Assembly: GCA_036556425.1 (NCBI GenBank)
Contig: DATBJJ010000099.1
Coordinates: forward strand, 1-64,000
Length of the DNA stretch: 64,000 nucleotides
DNA from: DATBJJ01 sp036556425
GTDB lineage: Bacteria; Acidobacteriota; Vicinamibacteria; Vicinamibacterales; 2-12-FULL-66-21
Reading direction: 5' to 3'
The position numbers were made by a program, and so were the translations under genes. Positions 45,644 to 54,096 of this stretch are shown piece by piece (positions within the stretch are counted from its first letter, which is position 1; every line of letters starts with the position of its first letter). The notes below the pieces were generated by a model that made no database searches, was not told where the DNA came from, and saw only the letters and a list, made by a program, of their open reading frames with translations.

Positions 45644-46737
45644 ACCTCCTCGCCATCGAGACCTCGTGCGACGAAACCGCCGCGGCGCTCGTCGCCGAGA
45701 CCGGAATCGCGGCACGTCCCTGGGAGATTCGCTCGTCGATCGTCGCGTCGCAGACCGCCATTCATCGCGAATGGGGCGGCGTCGTGCCGGAGCTCGCCTC
45801 GCGCCAGCACGTCCGCGACATCTGCGGCGTCGTCGAAGCGGCGCTCGCGCGCGCCGGCGCGAAGACGTCCGACGTCGACGCCGTTGCCGTCACGCAAGGA
45901 CCCGGGCTCGTGGGCTCGCTGCTCGTCGGCGTCTCGTTCGCGAAAGCGTTCGCGTGGGCCAGAAATCTTCCGGTCATCCCTGTTCACCACCTCGCGGGGC
46001 ACATCGAATCGCTCGTCCTCGCGCACGGCGAACTGCCGATGCCTGCCGCCGTCCTCGTCGTCTCGGGCGGCCATACGAGCCTCTACTTCATCCGCGAGCC
46101 GGGCGATTACCAGCTGATCGGCCGCACGCGCGACGACGCGGCGGGGGAGGCGTACGACAAAGTCGCGAAGCTGTTGGGACTCGGGTATCCGGGTGGGCCG
46201 GCGATCGATCGTCTCGCGCGCGAAGGACGTGAGGATCGCTTCACGTTTCCGGCGACGCGGTTGACGCACGCCGATCGCAACGCGCCGCGCGCGACCGGCT
46301 CGGATCTGCTTCCCGCCGACGTCGCGCGCCGTACCGATTTCAGCTTCAGCGGATTGAAGACCGCCGTGCTGCGGTTGGTCCGCGAGCGCGCGGGCGGCGA
46401 CGATGCCGCGGCATCGCTGCCGCGGCAGGATGTCGCGGACATCTGCGCGGCGTTTCAGCGCGTCGTGATCGAGTCGCTGCTCGATCGCACGTTCGAGGCA
46501 GCGCGATGGCTCGGCGCGCGCAGCGTCGGCATTGCCGGCGGCGTGTCCGCGAACAGCCGCCTTCGCGCCGACGCGGAAGCGCGCGGCGCGACGATCGGGC
46601 TGCCGGTGTTCGTGCCGCCCCTCGCGCTGTCGACCGACAACGCGGCGATGATCGGGGCCGCGGGGCTGCGGCGCTATCGATCGCGCGCCGCGTCCGATCT
46701 GGACTTCAACGCCGAAGCCTCGCTTCCACTCCGATGA
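45640..46737 (+). CDS. tsaD: tRNA N6-adenosine threonylcarbamoyltransferase TsaD
   Basis: 365 residues. ASKHA fold: LAIETSCDETAAALV at the N-terminus, metal-binding VHHLAGHIESLVLAHG (two His), LVVSGGHTSLYF, and PLALSTDNAAMIGAAGLRRY near the end. It transfers the threonylcarbamoyl group made by TsaC/TsaB/TsaE to A37 of ANN-reading tRNAs; it is essential in most bacteria. GTG start overlaps mtnA by four bases and its stop overlaps the next gene, so it is embedded in a translationally coupled series. Confidence 0.96.
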   Translation: MNLLAIETSCDETAAALVAETGIAARPWEIRSSIVASQTAIHREWGGVVPELASRQHVRDICGVVEAALARAGAKTSDVDAVAVTQGPGLVGSLLVGVSFAKAFAWARNLPVIPVHHLAGHIESLVLAHGELPMPAAVLVVSGGHTSLYFIREPGDYQLIGRTRDDAAGEAYDKVAKLLGLGYPGGPAIDRLAREGREDRFTFPATRLTHADRNAPRATGSDLLPADVARRTDFSFSGLKTAVLRLVRERAGGDDAAASLPRQDVADICAAFQRVVIESLLDRTFEAARWLGARSVGIAGGVSANSRLRADAEARGATIGLPVFVPPLALSTDNAAMIGAAGLRRYRSRAASDLDFNAEASLPLR

Positions 46738-47159
46738 CGGACCCAATGAAGACGTTCACAGACTATCTCTGGTTCAACACCAAGAAGCGCCAGGAATTCA
46801 TCCGCATCACCGACGACGTCGCCGCGATCGTGAAGAAGAGCGGCGTGGAGGATGGCATCGCGCTCGTCTCGGCGATGCACATCACCGCGGGCGTTTACGT
46901 CAACGACTGGGAAGACGGTCTCATCCAGGACTTTCAGGTGTGGCTCGAGAAGCTCGCGCCGGCCGGGTTGCCGTACGAGCATCATCACACCGGCGAGGAC
47001 AACGCCGACGCGCATTTGAAGCGCACGTTGATGGGGCATCAAGTGATCGTGCCGATCACGGGAAGCGCGCTCGACCTCGGCCCATGGGAGCAGATCTTCT
47101 ACGCCGAGTTCGACGGCCGGCGGCGCAAGCGGGTCGTCGTCAAGGTGATGGGAAAATGA
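46734..47159 (+). CDS. YjbQ/UPF0047 family protein
   Basis: 141 residues, the typical size. Motifs: DGIALVSAMHITAGVYVND, LPYEHHHTGEDNADAHLKRT and LMGHQVIVPITGSALDLGPW, with the conserved His/Asn/Asp cluster. Relatives have weak thiamine-phosphate synthase activity, but the physiological role is not known. The ATG at 46734 overlaps the tsaD stop (ATGA); a second Met at 46746 is possible. Its stop overlaps the Nudix gene. Confidence 0.93.
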   Translation: MTDPMKTFTDYLWFNTKKRQEFIRITDDVAAIVKKSGVEDGIALVSAMHITAGVYVNDWEDGLIQDFQVWLEKLAPAGLPYEHHHTGEDNADAHLKRTLMGHQVIVPITGSALDLGPWEQIFYAEFDGRRRKRVVVKVMGK

Positions 47160-47674
47160 CGTCGCGGACCGCGGACCGCGATCAAAGTTCGATCATGATT
47201 TCCGATCGTCAGTACCCTCAGCGTCCTGTTGTCGGCGTCGGCGCCGTGATTGTCCTCACGCGCGAAGAGGCTGCGCGCGCGGGTTGGAGGGATCCGACGG
47301 CCGACCTGGGGCTCGTGCTCGTGAAGCGCCGCTTCGATCCGCTCGCGGGGCGATGGAGCTTGCCGGGCGGCGGCGTGGAAACGGGGGAGCCGCTGGCGGA
47401 CGCGATCGCGCGCGAAGTCGAGGAAGAAACCGGATTGGCCGTCGACGTCGGGCCGATCGTCGACGTGTTCGATCGCATCCTGCTCGATGCGGACGGCCGC
47501 GTCCAATACCATTTCGTCCTGATAGATTATCTGTGCCGGCCGCGCGGCGGACGCCTGGCTGCCGGATCGGATGTCGCCGAGGTCGCTCTCGCGGATCCCG
47601 GCGCGCTCGAGCCGTTCGATCTGACCGACAAAGCACGAGACGTGATTCGAAAGGCCTTGCAGCATGCCGTCTAG
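47156..47674 (+). CDS. Nudix hydrolase
   Basis: 172 residues. Complete Nudix box at residues 72-94 (GGVETGEPLADAIAREVEEE followed by TGL) preceded by GRWSLPG. It hydrolyses a nucleoside-diphosphate-linked substrate; the cluster context would suit a damaged nucleotide or ADP-ribose, which is inference. The ATG at 47156 overlaps the previous stop. Its codons 3-9 lie on the repeat word GCGGACCGCGGACCGCG, so the N-terminal residues (TSRTADRD) look repeat-derived; the real conserved fold begins near VVGVGAVIVLT. Confidence 0.88.
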   Translation: MTSRTADRDQSSIMISDRQYPQRPVVGVGAVIVLTREEAARAGWRDPTADLGLVLVKRRFDPLAGRWSLPGGGVETGEPLADAIAREVEEETGLAVDVGPIVDVFDRILLDADGRVQYHFVLIDYLCRPRGGRLAAGSDVAEVALADPGALEPFDLTDKARDVIRKALQHAV

Positions 47675-48230
47675 ATCCGAAGCCCTGGCGCTCATGACGG
47701 AGTACACACAGAGCGAGAGCCTGCGCAAGCACATGCTCGCGGTCGAAGCCGCGGTGCGAGGCTACGCGCGCCTGTGGGGAGAGAACGAAGACGACTGGGG
47801 GCTCGTTGCGCTGCTGCACGACTTCGACTACGAGCGGTGGCCCGATCAGCAGAACCATCCGTTTCGCGGCGTCGAGATTCTGACAGCCAAGGGCTATCCG
47901 GAATGGGTGACGCGCGCGATCCTGTCGCACGCGGAGTACTCCGGCGTTCCGCGCGAATCGCGGCTCGAGCACACGCTCTACGCGTGCGACGAGATGTCGG
48001 GCTTCGTGACCGCGGCGGCGCTCGTCCGGCCGACGAAGAGCATCATGGATCTCGAGGCCTCGTCGGTCGTGAAGCGCATGAAGGACAAGGCGTTCGCGCG
48101 CGCCGTGAACCGCGACGACCTGCGGCGCGGCGCCGAGGAGATCGGACTTCCGCTCGATCAGCACATCGCCAACGTGATTTCGTTCATGCGAGGAGAGGCA
48201 GATGCGCTCGGATTGCGCGGCAATGTATAG
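47664..48230 (+). CDS. HD-domain phosphohydrolase-like protein
   Basis: 188 residues. One HD domain: LRKHMLAVEAAVRGYARLWG, then LVALLHDFDYERWP (His52, Asp53), the AILSHAEYSGV helix, and an acidic residue in TLYACDEMSGF. Such proteins are predicted metal-dependent phosphohydrolases often annotated as HDIG/yfbR-like. It overlaps the Nudix gene by 11 bases and ends the coupled series. A repeat array starts eight bases downstream. Confidence 0.88.
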   Translation: MPSRSEALALMTEYTQSESLRKHMLAVEAAVRGYARLWGENEDDWGLVALLHDFDYERWPDQQNHPFRGVEILTAKGYPEWVTRAILSHAEYSGVPRESRLEHTLYACDEMSGFVTAAALVRPTKSIMDLEASSVVKRMKDKAFARAVNRDDLRRGAEEIGLPLDQHIANVISFMRGEADALGLRGNV

Positions 48231-48237
48231 ATCGGAA

Positions 48238-48283
48238 GCTCGGTTGCTCGGACGCTCAGATGCTCGGAAAACCGAGCAACCGA
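48238..48283. repeat. 8-bp tandem array forming an inverted repeat upstream of the ABC genes
   Basis: Four eight-base units (GCTCGGTT, GCTCGGAC, GCTCAGAT, GCTCGGAA) at 48238-48269, followed by the reverse complement CCGAGCAACCGA at 48272-48283, which pairs perfectly with 48240-48251. Followed by CTTTTCCGT and TATAAA at 48300-48305, ten bases before the TTG of the first ABC gene: possibly a terminator-like hairpin and a promoter. Confidence 0.85.
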
Positions 48284-48314
48284 ACGTCCGGCTTTTCCGT
48301 ATAAAGTAGACGGC

Positions 48315-49313
48315 TTGGATCCCACTCCCCGACAGAGCACGACGTCCGGCGCCGCGGCGGCAGAGCCGCACGGCTCCACCGATCCCGTCGTGCAGCTCGA
48401 CGGCGTTTCGGTGATTTACGGCAAGAACCGGGCGCTCAAGAACGTCAGCGCGAGCTTTTCGCGCGGCGCGGTCGGCCTCCTCGGCCCGAACGGCGCGGGC
48501 AAGAGCACGATGCTCAAGGCGCTGCTCGGGTTCATCAAACCGACGGAAGGCAAGATGCGCGTGCTCGGCATCGACGTCGCCGAGCGGCCGATGGAAATCC
48601 GGGCGCGCCTCGGCTACATGCCGGAGACCGACGGCCACATCCCCGGCATGAACGCCGTGTCGTTCGTCGCGTACTGCGGTCAGCTCGCGGGGCTGCCGTC
48701 CGTCGACGCGATGCAGCGCTCGCACGAGGTGCTCTACTACGTCGGCCTCGGCGAGGCGCGCTATCGCAACATCGAGACGTACTCGACCGGCATGAAGCAG
48801 CGCATCAAGCTCGCGCAGGCGATCGTGCACGACCCGGATCTGCTGTTTCTCGACGAGCCCACGAACGGCATGGATCCCAAGGGGCGCGACGAGATGCTCG
48901 AGCTGATTCACGATCTCGCGCACCACAAGAACGTCAACCTGATCCTCTCGTCGCATCTCCTGCCCGACGTCGAATACACCTGCGATCACGTCGTCGTCAT
49001 GGACAAAGGACAGGTCGCGGCGCAAGGGCCGATCGACGAGCTCAAGGGTCCGGCGGGCCGCGTGTTCGAGGTGCGCGTGAAAGGAAATCTGTCGGAGTTC
49101 ATCGACGCGCTGGCGGGCGCGGGCATGGAGACGCATTCGACCGACGAGGACGTGATGCGCGTGTTCGTGCCGGCGTCGGTGAGCGGCGCGAACGGCCGCG
49201 ATCAGCAGGCCATCTTCGCGCTCGCCGCGCGGCATCGCGTGCAGATCCGGCATCTCCGCCCGAGCGTGCCGACGCTCGAGGATGTGTTCGCGAAAGCGGT
49301 CGGGGAAGAGTAG
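48315..49313 (+). CDS. ABC transporter ATP-binding protein (first pair)
   Basis: 332 residues. Walker A LGPNGAGKST at about 56-65, signature YSTGMKQR instead of LSGGQ, Walker B LLFLDEPTNGMD, and a His switch in ILSSHLLPDVE: a complete ATPase of the Nod/drug-export (ABC-2) type. The C-terminal 90 residues form an accessory domain. TTG start; the N-terminal 25 residues are Ser/Thr/Pro/Ala-rich and poorly conserved-looking. It pairs with the permease that starts after its stop. TATAAA at 48300-48305 suggests a promoter. Confidence 0.93.
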   Translation: MDPTPRQSTTSGAAAAEPHGSTDPVVQLDGVSVIYGKNRALKNVSASFSRGAVGLLGPNGAGKSTMLKALLGFIKPTEGKMRVLGIDVAERPMEIRARLGYMPETDGHIPGMNAVSFVAYCGQLAGLPSVDAMQRSHEVLYYVGLGEARYRNIETYSTGMKQRIKLAQAIVHDPDLLFLDEPTNGMDPKGRDEMLELIHDLAHHKNVNLILSSHLLPDVEYTCDHVVVMDKGQVAAQGPIDELKGPAGRVFEVRVKGNLSEFIDALAGAGMETHSTDEDVMRVFVPASVSGANGRDQQAIFALAARHRVQIRHLRPSVPTLEDVFAKAVGEE

Positions 49314-49314
49314 C

Positions 49315-50154
49315 GTGCCGATACACGACCAGAGTTATCGACGGTATCGAGGGGGCAAGGCGAAGCCCGGCGCGGCGTGGCTCGTCATCGCGCGCGCCGG
49401 AATCATGAACATGATCCGGAAGCGGATCTTTCTGGGCCTGATGATCCTCGCGTGGATTCCATTCGTCGCGCGCGCGGTCTTGTTGTACGCGTCGACGAAC
49501 TTCCCGCAGATCGCGCTCCTCGCGCCGACCGCCGAAACATTCCGCGACTTCCTCGAGCAGCAGAACGTGTTCGTCTTCTTCGTCGCGATTTACGTCGGCG
49601 CCGGCCTCATCGCGAACGATCGCCGCGCGAACGCGCTGCAGATTTATCTGTCGAAGCCGCTGATGCGATCGGAATACATCGCCGGCAAGGCGGCGGTGCT
49701 GTTCTTCTTCCTGATGCTGGTCACGTGGGTCCCGGCGATCATGCTGCTCGTCTTGCAGGTCATGTTCGCGGGGAACTTCCAGTTCCTTCAGAAGAACCTG
49801 TTCCTCTTCCCGGCGATCACGGTCGCCGCGCTGCTGCAGGTCCTGCTCGCGTCGTTCACGATCCTCGCGCTCTCGTCGCTGTCGAAGAGCAGCCGCTACG
49901 TCTCGATCCTCTTCGCCGGCATCATCTTCTTCACGCTGGCGATCTTCGGCGTTCTCGCGGGCATCACGGGCAGCAACGCGATGTCGTGGATCTCGCCGAC
50001 GGAAAGCGCAGCGCAGGTGCGGAACGTGATCTTCCGGCTGCCGCCTCCGTACGTCACGCCGTGGCAGGTCTCGCTCCTCGTCATCCTCGCATTCATCATC
50101 GTGTCGATCTCGGTGCTCGAGCGGCGCGTGCGCGGCGTCGAGGTGGTCACGTGA
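49315..50154 (+). CDS. ABC-2 type permease (first pair)
   Basis: 279 residues, about six TM helices (IFLGLMILAWIPFVARAVLL, VFVFFVAIYVGAGLIAND, AAVLFFFLMLVTWVPAIMLL, VLLASFTILALSSLS). The segment GAGLIANDRRANALQIYLSK is the signature of ABC-2 permeases that lie next to such ATPases. The GTG start is one base after the preceding stop; an upstream start at 49282 is not needed. It ends in GTGA overlapping the second ATPase. Substrate unknown. Confidence 0.9.
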   Translation: MPIHDQSYRRYRGGKAKPGAAWLVIARAGIMNMIRKRIFLGLMILAWIPFVARAVLLYASTNFPQIALLAPTAETFRDFLEQQNVFVFFVAIYVGAGLIANDRRANALQIYLSKPLMRSEYIAGKAAVLFFFLMLVTWVPAIMLLVLQVMFAGNFQFLQKNLFLFPAITVAALLQVLLASFTILALSSLSKSSRYVSILFAGIIFFTLAIFGVLAGITGSNAMSWISPTESAAQVRNVIFRLPPPYVTPWQVSLLVILAFIIVSISVLERRVRGVEVVT

Positions 50155-51074
50155 GCGCGCCGATCGTTACCGCCGACCACGTCTCGAAGTGGTACGGCCA
50201 GGTGATTGGCTTGAACGACGTCACCGTCACGGTGCCGCCTGGCGTGACGGGGCTCCTCGGTCCGAACGGCGCCGGCAAGTCCACGTTCATGAAGCTGATC
50301 ACCGGTCAGCTCAAACCGAGCAAGGGCAGCGTGACCGTGCTCGGTCAGCCGATCTGGGGGCACCCCGAGCTCTACGCCGACATCGGCTTCTGCCCTGAGC
50401 AGGACTCCTTCTACGACCGGATGACGGGCATGGAGTGGGTCACCGGCCTCGTCCGCTTGAATGGCTTCGACGAGAAGGAGGCGGACGAAGCGGCGCGCCG
50501 CGCGCTGACGACCGTCGACTTGATGGATGCGGCGGGGAAGAAGATCGGCGCCTACAGCAAGGGCATGCGGCAGCGCGTGAAGCTCGCGCAGGCGATCGTT
50601 CACGATCCGGCGCTGCTGATCCTCGACGAGCCGTTGTCCGGCATGGATCCGCTGGCCCGGCGGCGCACGATCAAGTTGATCAAGGAGTGGGCGCGCGCCG
50701 GCAAATCGATCATCGTCTCGAGCCACATCCTGCACGAGATCGAGTCGATGACGTCGAACATCCTCCTGATCAACAACGGCCGGATTCTCGCCGAGGGCGA
50801 CGTGCATCAGATCCGCGATCTGATCGACGAGCATCCGCACACGGTCTTCGTCCGCGCGGCGGATCCGCGCGGCCTCGCGCGCGAATTCCTCGCCCAGGAC
50901 GATGTGCGGAGCCTGCGATTCGAATCGAACGCGGTCGTCGTCGAAACAGGGAAGCCGGACGTGTTCTACACGAGGCTGACCGAGATCGCGGCGACCGGCG
51001 AGTTCGGCGCGATAGACGAGGTCACGTCGCCGGACGACAACCTGCAAGCCGTCTTTCAGTATCTGGTCAAATGA
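50151..51074 (+). CDS. ABC transporter ATP-binding protein (second pair)
   Basis: 307 residues. Walker A LGPNGAGKST at 36-45, signature YSKGMRQR, Walker B LLILDEPLSGMD, switch His in IVSSHILHEIE. Like the first ATPase it has a degenerate signature with Gly-Met, and a C-terminal extension of about 90 residues. The GTG start overlaps the first permease by four bases and the stop overlaps the second permease, so ATPase-permease-ATPase-permease is one coupled operon. The two pairs look like a duplication that may give a hetero-oligomeric exporter. Confidence 0.93.
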   Translation: MSAPIVTADHVSKWYGQVIGLNDVTVTVPPGVTGLLGPNGAGKSTFMKLITGQLKPSKGSVTVLGQPIWGHPELYADIGFCPEQDSFYDRMTGMEWVTGLVRLNGFDEKEADEAARRALTTVDLMDAAGKKIGAYSKGMRQRVKLAQAIVHDPALLILDEPLSGMDPLARRRTIKLIKEWARAGKSIIVSSHILHEIESMTSNILLINNGRILAEGDVHQIRDLIDEHPHTVFVRAADPRGLAREFLAQDDVRSLRFESNAVVVETGKPDVFYTRLTEIAATGEFGAIDEVTSPDDNLQAVFQYLVK

Positions 51075-51925
51075 CGAAGACCACTTCCCGGCGCGCGCCG
51101 GGCTTCCTCGCGTCGAGCCTGCGCGTATTCGATCTCTCGCTCGGCGAGATGCTCTGGTCGCGGCGCACGATCTTCATGGCGCTCATCGTCGCCGCGCCGG
51201 TGCTGATCGCGCTGTTCCTGCGGATGCTCGTCGGCCTCGGCCTTCCGCTCTTCGAGGGGCCGCGCCGCGGCGGTCCGCCGTTCACCGCGACCGGCCCGAT
51301 GATCTTCGGCGGCATAATCTGGATGCTCTATCTGCGGTTCATCGTGCCCGTGCTCGGCGTCTTCTACGGCACGTCGCTCATCGCGGACGAGATCGAGGAC
51401 AAGACGATCACCTACCTCTTCACGAGGCCGATCCCGAGAGGCGCGGTGCTCGTGGGCAAATACCTCGCCTACGTGGCGTGCACGTTTTGCGTCGTGCTGC
51501 CGTCCGTGATGATCGTGTATTTGCTGGTCGTGCCGATGCGGGGGAGCCTCGGCGCGGCGTTTCCCGACCTCCTCAAGGACCTGGCGCTCCTCGCCGTCGG
51601 CCTGGCCGTCTACGGGGCGGTCTTCGCGTTCGTCGGGGCGAAGTTCAAGCGTCCGCTGCTCATCGGGCTGGTGTTCGTCTTCGGGTGGGAGCAGGCGGTT
51701 CTGGCCTTCCCGGGCTACCTGAAACAGTTCACGGTCATGTATTACCTCCAGGCCCTCGTCCCGCACGCGATGCCGGCGGATGGGGTCATTAGCCTGTTCC
51801 AGAGCCTCTTCAGGGAAACACCGAGTCTGCTGGCCAGCCTCTTCTGGCTTGCGGTCATCTGGGCGGTCGGGCTCGGCTGGGGTTCCCGAATCGTGGCCAA
51901 CCGCGAATACGTGCTCGAGCAATAG
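51071..51925 (+). CDS. ABC-2 type permease (second pair)
   Basis: 284 residues with about six TM helices (TIFMALIVAAPVLIALFLRM, LRFIVPVLGVFYGTSLIADE, LAYVACTFCVVLPSVMIVYL, LIGLVFVFGWEQAVLAF). The segment SLIADEIEDKTITYLFTRPI is the ABC-2 signature, equivalent to ANDRRANALQIYLSKP in the first permease. ATG overlaps the previous stop (ATGA). It ends the ABC operon; a promoter-like TATAAT for the next gene follows in the 126-base gap. Confidence 0.9.
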   Translation: MTKTTSRRAPGFLASSLRVFDLSLGEMLWSRRTIFMALIVAAPVLIALFLRMLVGLGLPLFEGPRRGGPPFTATGPMIFGGIIWMLYLRFIVPVLGVFYGTSLIADEIEDKTITYLFTRPIPRGAVLVGKYLAYVACTFCVVLPSVMIVYLLVVPMRGSLGAAFPDLLKDLALLAVGLAVYGAVFAFVGAKFKRPLLIGLVFVFGWEQAVLAFPGYLKQFTVMYYLQALVPHAMPADGVISLFQSLFRETPSLLASLFWLAVIWAVGLGWGSRIVANREYVLEQ

Positions 51926-51991
51926 CGGTTCGTCCCTGCTAACTCGCGGGAAAAGCGGTGGTTGCCGGAACCTTTTCCTCCCCGGACCCGT

Positions 51992-51997
51992 TATAAT
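51992..51997 (+). promoter_or_regulatory. Candidate -10 element
   Basis: A perfect TATAAT in the gap after the ABC operon, 54 bases upstream of the next ATG. No strong -35 box at the right distance. It makes the downstream gene a separate transcription unit. Confidence 0.5.
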
Positions 51998-52051
51998 CTG
52001 TGAAGGCGCGTCTCCGACCGGGGGGATCTCGCCAAGCGCAGGGGCGATGCG

Positions 52052-53068
52052 ATGACGAACAGGACCCGATACTTCATGACCGGCTCGGCCGCGATTCTCG
52101 GAATCGGGCTGTGCACGGGGCTGGTGGCCTATTACGGCGGCGGGTTTCAGGCCCTTGTCGCCTCGACCGCGCCCGACGAACTGACGTATGTGCCGCGCGG
52201 ATCGGCCGTCGTCGCGTTTGCCGACGTCCGCAGCATCATGGATTCGGAGCTCCGCAAGCGCTTCAAGGAGGCCGTGCCGCTTCCCGTCGGCGAAGAGGGC
52301 CAGCGCGAATTCTACGAACATACCGGCATCGACATCGAGCACGACATCGACTACGTCGTCGCCGCCGCCGGCGAGCAGGTCCCCGGGACCAATTTCAAGC
52401 CGTCGGGCGTCGTCATCGCGCGCGGCCGGTTCGACATCGTGAAGCTCGAGGGGCTCGCGCGCGAGCATGGCGCACAGGTCGAGGAATACAAGGGCAAGCG
52501 GCTCCTCGTCCTCGAGCATCATCGCAACACGACGGATTCAGGCACCACGAGCACGGCGTCCGACAAGGGCGTGCTCGCGTTCCTCGAGCCGGGTCTCGTC
52601 GCCATCGGTGACATCGCCACCGTGCAGCACGCGATCGACGCGCAGTTGAGCGGCCAGAGCATCACCAGCAACACCGAGATGATGGATCTCGTCAGGGACA
52701 TCGAGCGCTCGAACAACGCCTGGGCCGTCGGCCGGTTCGATCTCATCTCCAGCCAGACCAAGCTTCCCGATCAAATCGCCCGCCAGCTTCCGCCAGTCAA
52801 GTGGTTTGCCGCCGCCGGCCACATCAACGGCGGAGTGTCCGCGCAGCTCCGGGCCGAGGCGCTCGACGAGCAGGCCGCCGAGAACCTCCGCGGCGTCGTC
52901 AACGGCGTGATTTCGCTCGCGCGGCTCCAGGCGCAGAACGATCCCAAGGTTTCCTCGCTCGTCCAGTCGCTGCAGCTCTCGGGCAGCGGCAAGACGGTTC
53001 AGATCTCGTTCTCGGTGCCTGCGGAGATCTTCGAACTGATGGCGCCGAAGGTGAACGGCGTCCACTGA
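52052..53068 (+). CDS. Membrane-anchored protein of unknown function (DUF3352-like)
   Basis: 338 residues. One N-terminal TM (GSAAILGIGLCTGLVAYYGG), the rest outside the membrane. The fold reads as alternating sheets and helices: LTYVPRGSAVVAFADVRSIM, GIDIEHDIDYVVAAAG, GVLAFLEPGLVAIGDIATVQ and AWAVGRFDLI. This resembles DUF3352-like proteins seen in Acidobacteriota and Planctomycetes, which have no known function. It has its own -10 upstream and is followed by a strong terminator, so it is a one-gene unit. Confidence 0.72.
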   Translation: MTNRTRYFMTGSAAILGIGLCTGLVAYYGGGFQALVASTAPDELTYVPRGSAVVAFADVRSIMDSELRKRFKEAVPLPVGEEGQREFYEHTGIDIEHDIDYVVAAAGEQVPGTNFKPSGVVIARGRFDIVKLEGLAREHGAQVEEYKGKRLLVLEHHRNTTDSGTTSTASDKGVLAFLEPGLVAIGDIATVQHAIDAQLSGQSITSNTEMMDLVRDIERSNNAWAVGRFDLISSQTKLPDQIARQLPPVKWFAAAGHINGGVSAQLRAEALDEQAAENLRGVVNGVISLARLQAQNDPKVSSLVQSLQLSGSGKTVQISFSVPAEIFELMAPKVNGVH

Positions 53069-53095
53069 GCTCGCACGCGCTCGTCAGCAAGCTCG

Positions 53096-53130
53096 CGGCC
53101 GGCGGTCATTCCGCCGGCCGTTTTCATTTT
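53096..53130 (+). terminator. Rho-independent terminator
   Basis: A perfect ten-base-pair stem, CGGCCGGCGG (53096-53105) and CCGCCGGCCG (53111-53120), loop TCATT, followed by TTTTCATTTT. It is 28 bases after the stop of the preceding gene and is the only classic intrinsic terminator I found. Confidence 0.85.
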
Positions 53131-53173
53131 CGCCGGCCGTTCGTGTATCTTTTCAGCGCGCTCCTCACTTCGT

Positions 53174-53575
53174 GTGACTCACCTCGTTTTCTTTTACGGC
53201 ACCCTGATGGCCGGCTTCGATCGACGCCGGCGGGCGGGCATCGACGGTAAGTTGACCTATATCGGGCGCGGCGCGATTCGCGCGGCGTTGTTCGATCTGG
53301 GGATTTATCCCGCGGCGGTTCCCGATCCGCAGGGACACGTGTGGGGAGAGGTCTACGAGATGACGGACGCCGACTCGGTGCTCGCGGCGCTCGACGAGAT
53401 CGAGGGCTACCGGGCCGACGATCCCGATCGGAGCTTGTATCTCCGGCAGGAGACCGATGTGCTGCTCCCCGACGGCGCGTTGGCGAAGGCGTCCGCGTAC
53501 TTCTACAATGCGCCGCTCGGCAAGGCGGCGCGGATCGCGTCCGGCGACTACCTCGAACACATCAAGGCCAGATGA
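53174..53575 (+). CDS. Gamma-glutamylcyclotransferase-like (AIG2) protein
   Basis: 133 residues. Substrate-binding FFYGTLMAG at the N-terminus, GHVWGEVYEM, and the catalytic Glu in ALDEIEGYRADDP, as in the GGCT/AIG2 fold that cyclises gamma-glutamyl groups to 5-oxoproline. Exact substrate unknown. GTG start; no ATG precedes it, and a weak TATCTT lies at 53146-53151. The PilZ gene starts 13 bases after its stop. Confidence 0.88.
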   Translation: MTHLVFFYGTLMAGFDRRRRAGIDGKLTYIGRGAIRAALFDLGIYPAAVPDPQGHVWGEVYEMTDADSVLAALDEIEGYRADDPDRSLYLRQETDVLLPDGALAKASAYFYNAPLGKAARIASGDYLEHIKAR

Positions 53576-53588
53576 CAAGGCTCAACGA

Positions 53589-53972
53589 ATGATCGACGAC
53601 TCGGACAAGCGCGATCGAGAACGCGTGCCCATGCCCCGGCAGCTCGAGGGGGCCGTCATGGTTTTTCAACCGATGACGATCGCCGACATCAGCAACGCCG
53701 GCGCGCAGGTGGAGACGCCGTTCCCGCTGCAGCTCGATTCGTTGCACGACTTTCGCCTCTCGCTCGGCGATCTGTCCGTGATCGTCAAGGGACGCATCGC
53801 GCACTGCCACGTCGGCGAATTGCGAAACGACGTCGCGGTTTATCGATCGGGCATCGAGTTCGTCGAGCCCTCCGAGCCCGTCCGCCTCGCGATCGCGGAG
53901 TTCGTCGACTCGCTCCGCGCCTCGCGCCGTATCCATGTGATCGATGCGGAAGTCGCCGACGACGAGCGGTGA
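53589..53972 (+). CDS. PilZ-domain cyclic-di-GMP effector
   Basis: 127 residues, essentially a single PilZ domain. The RxxxR motif is in KRDRERVPMPRQLE and the D-x-S-x-x-G motif in IADISNAGAQVETP, so cyclic-di-GMP binding is expected. No output domain is attached. The ATG at 53589 begins directly before the R motif. It lies between the GGCT-like gene and the histidine kinase. Confidence 0.88.
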   Translation: MIDDSDKRDRERVPMPRQLEGAVMVFQPMTIADISNAGAQVETPFPLQLDSLHDFRLSLGDLSVIVKGRIAHCHVGELRNDVAVYRSGIEFVEPSEPVRLAIAEFVDSLRASRRIHVIDAEVADDER

Positions 53973-54022
53973 TCGTCTTTGGCTGAGCTGGCACCAGTGT
54001 CGCCCGCTCGCCGCCCGGTCGT

Positions 54023-54030
54023 GCTACAGT
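54023..54030 (+). promoter_or_regulatory. Candidate extended -10 of the histidine kinase gene
   Basis: GCTACAGT preceded by GT reads as TG-n-TACAGT, followed by a T-rich stretch, 66 bases upstream of the GTG at 54097. No -35 box is evident. Confidence 0.25.
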
Positions 54031-54096
54031 TTTTGCTGACCTCACGCTTCCTGCTGGGGCTTCGATGAGGATGGCACTCTGATCCGCGCTTCGCGT

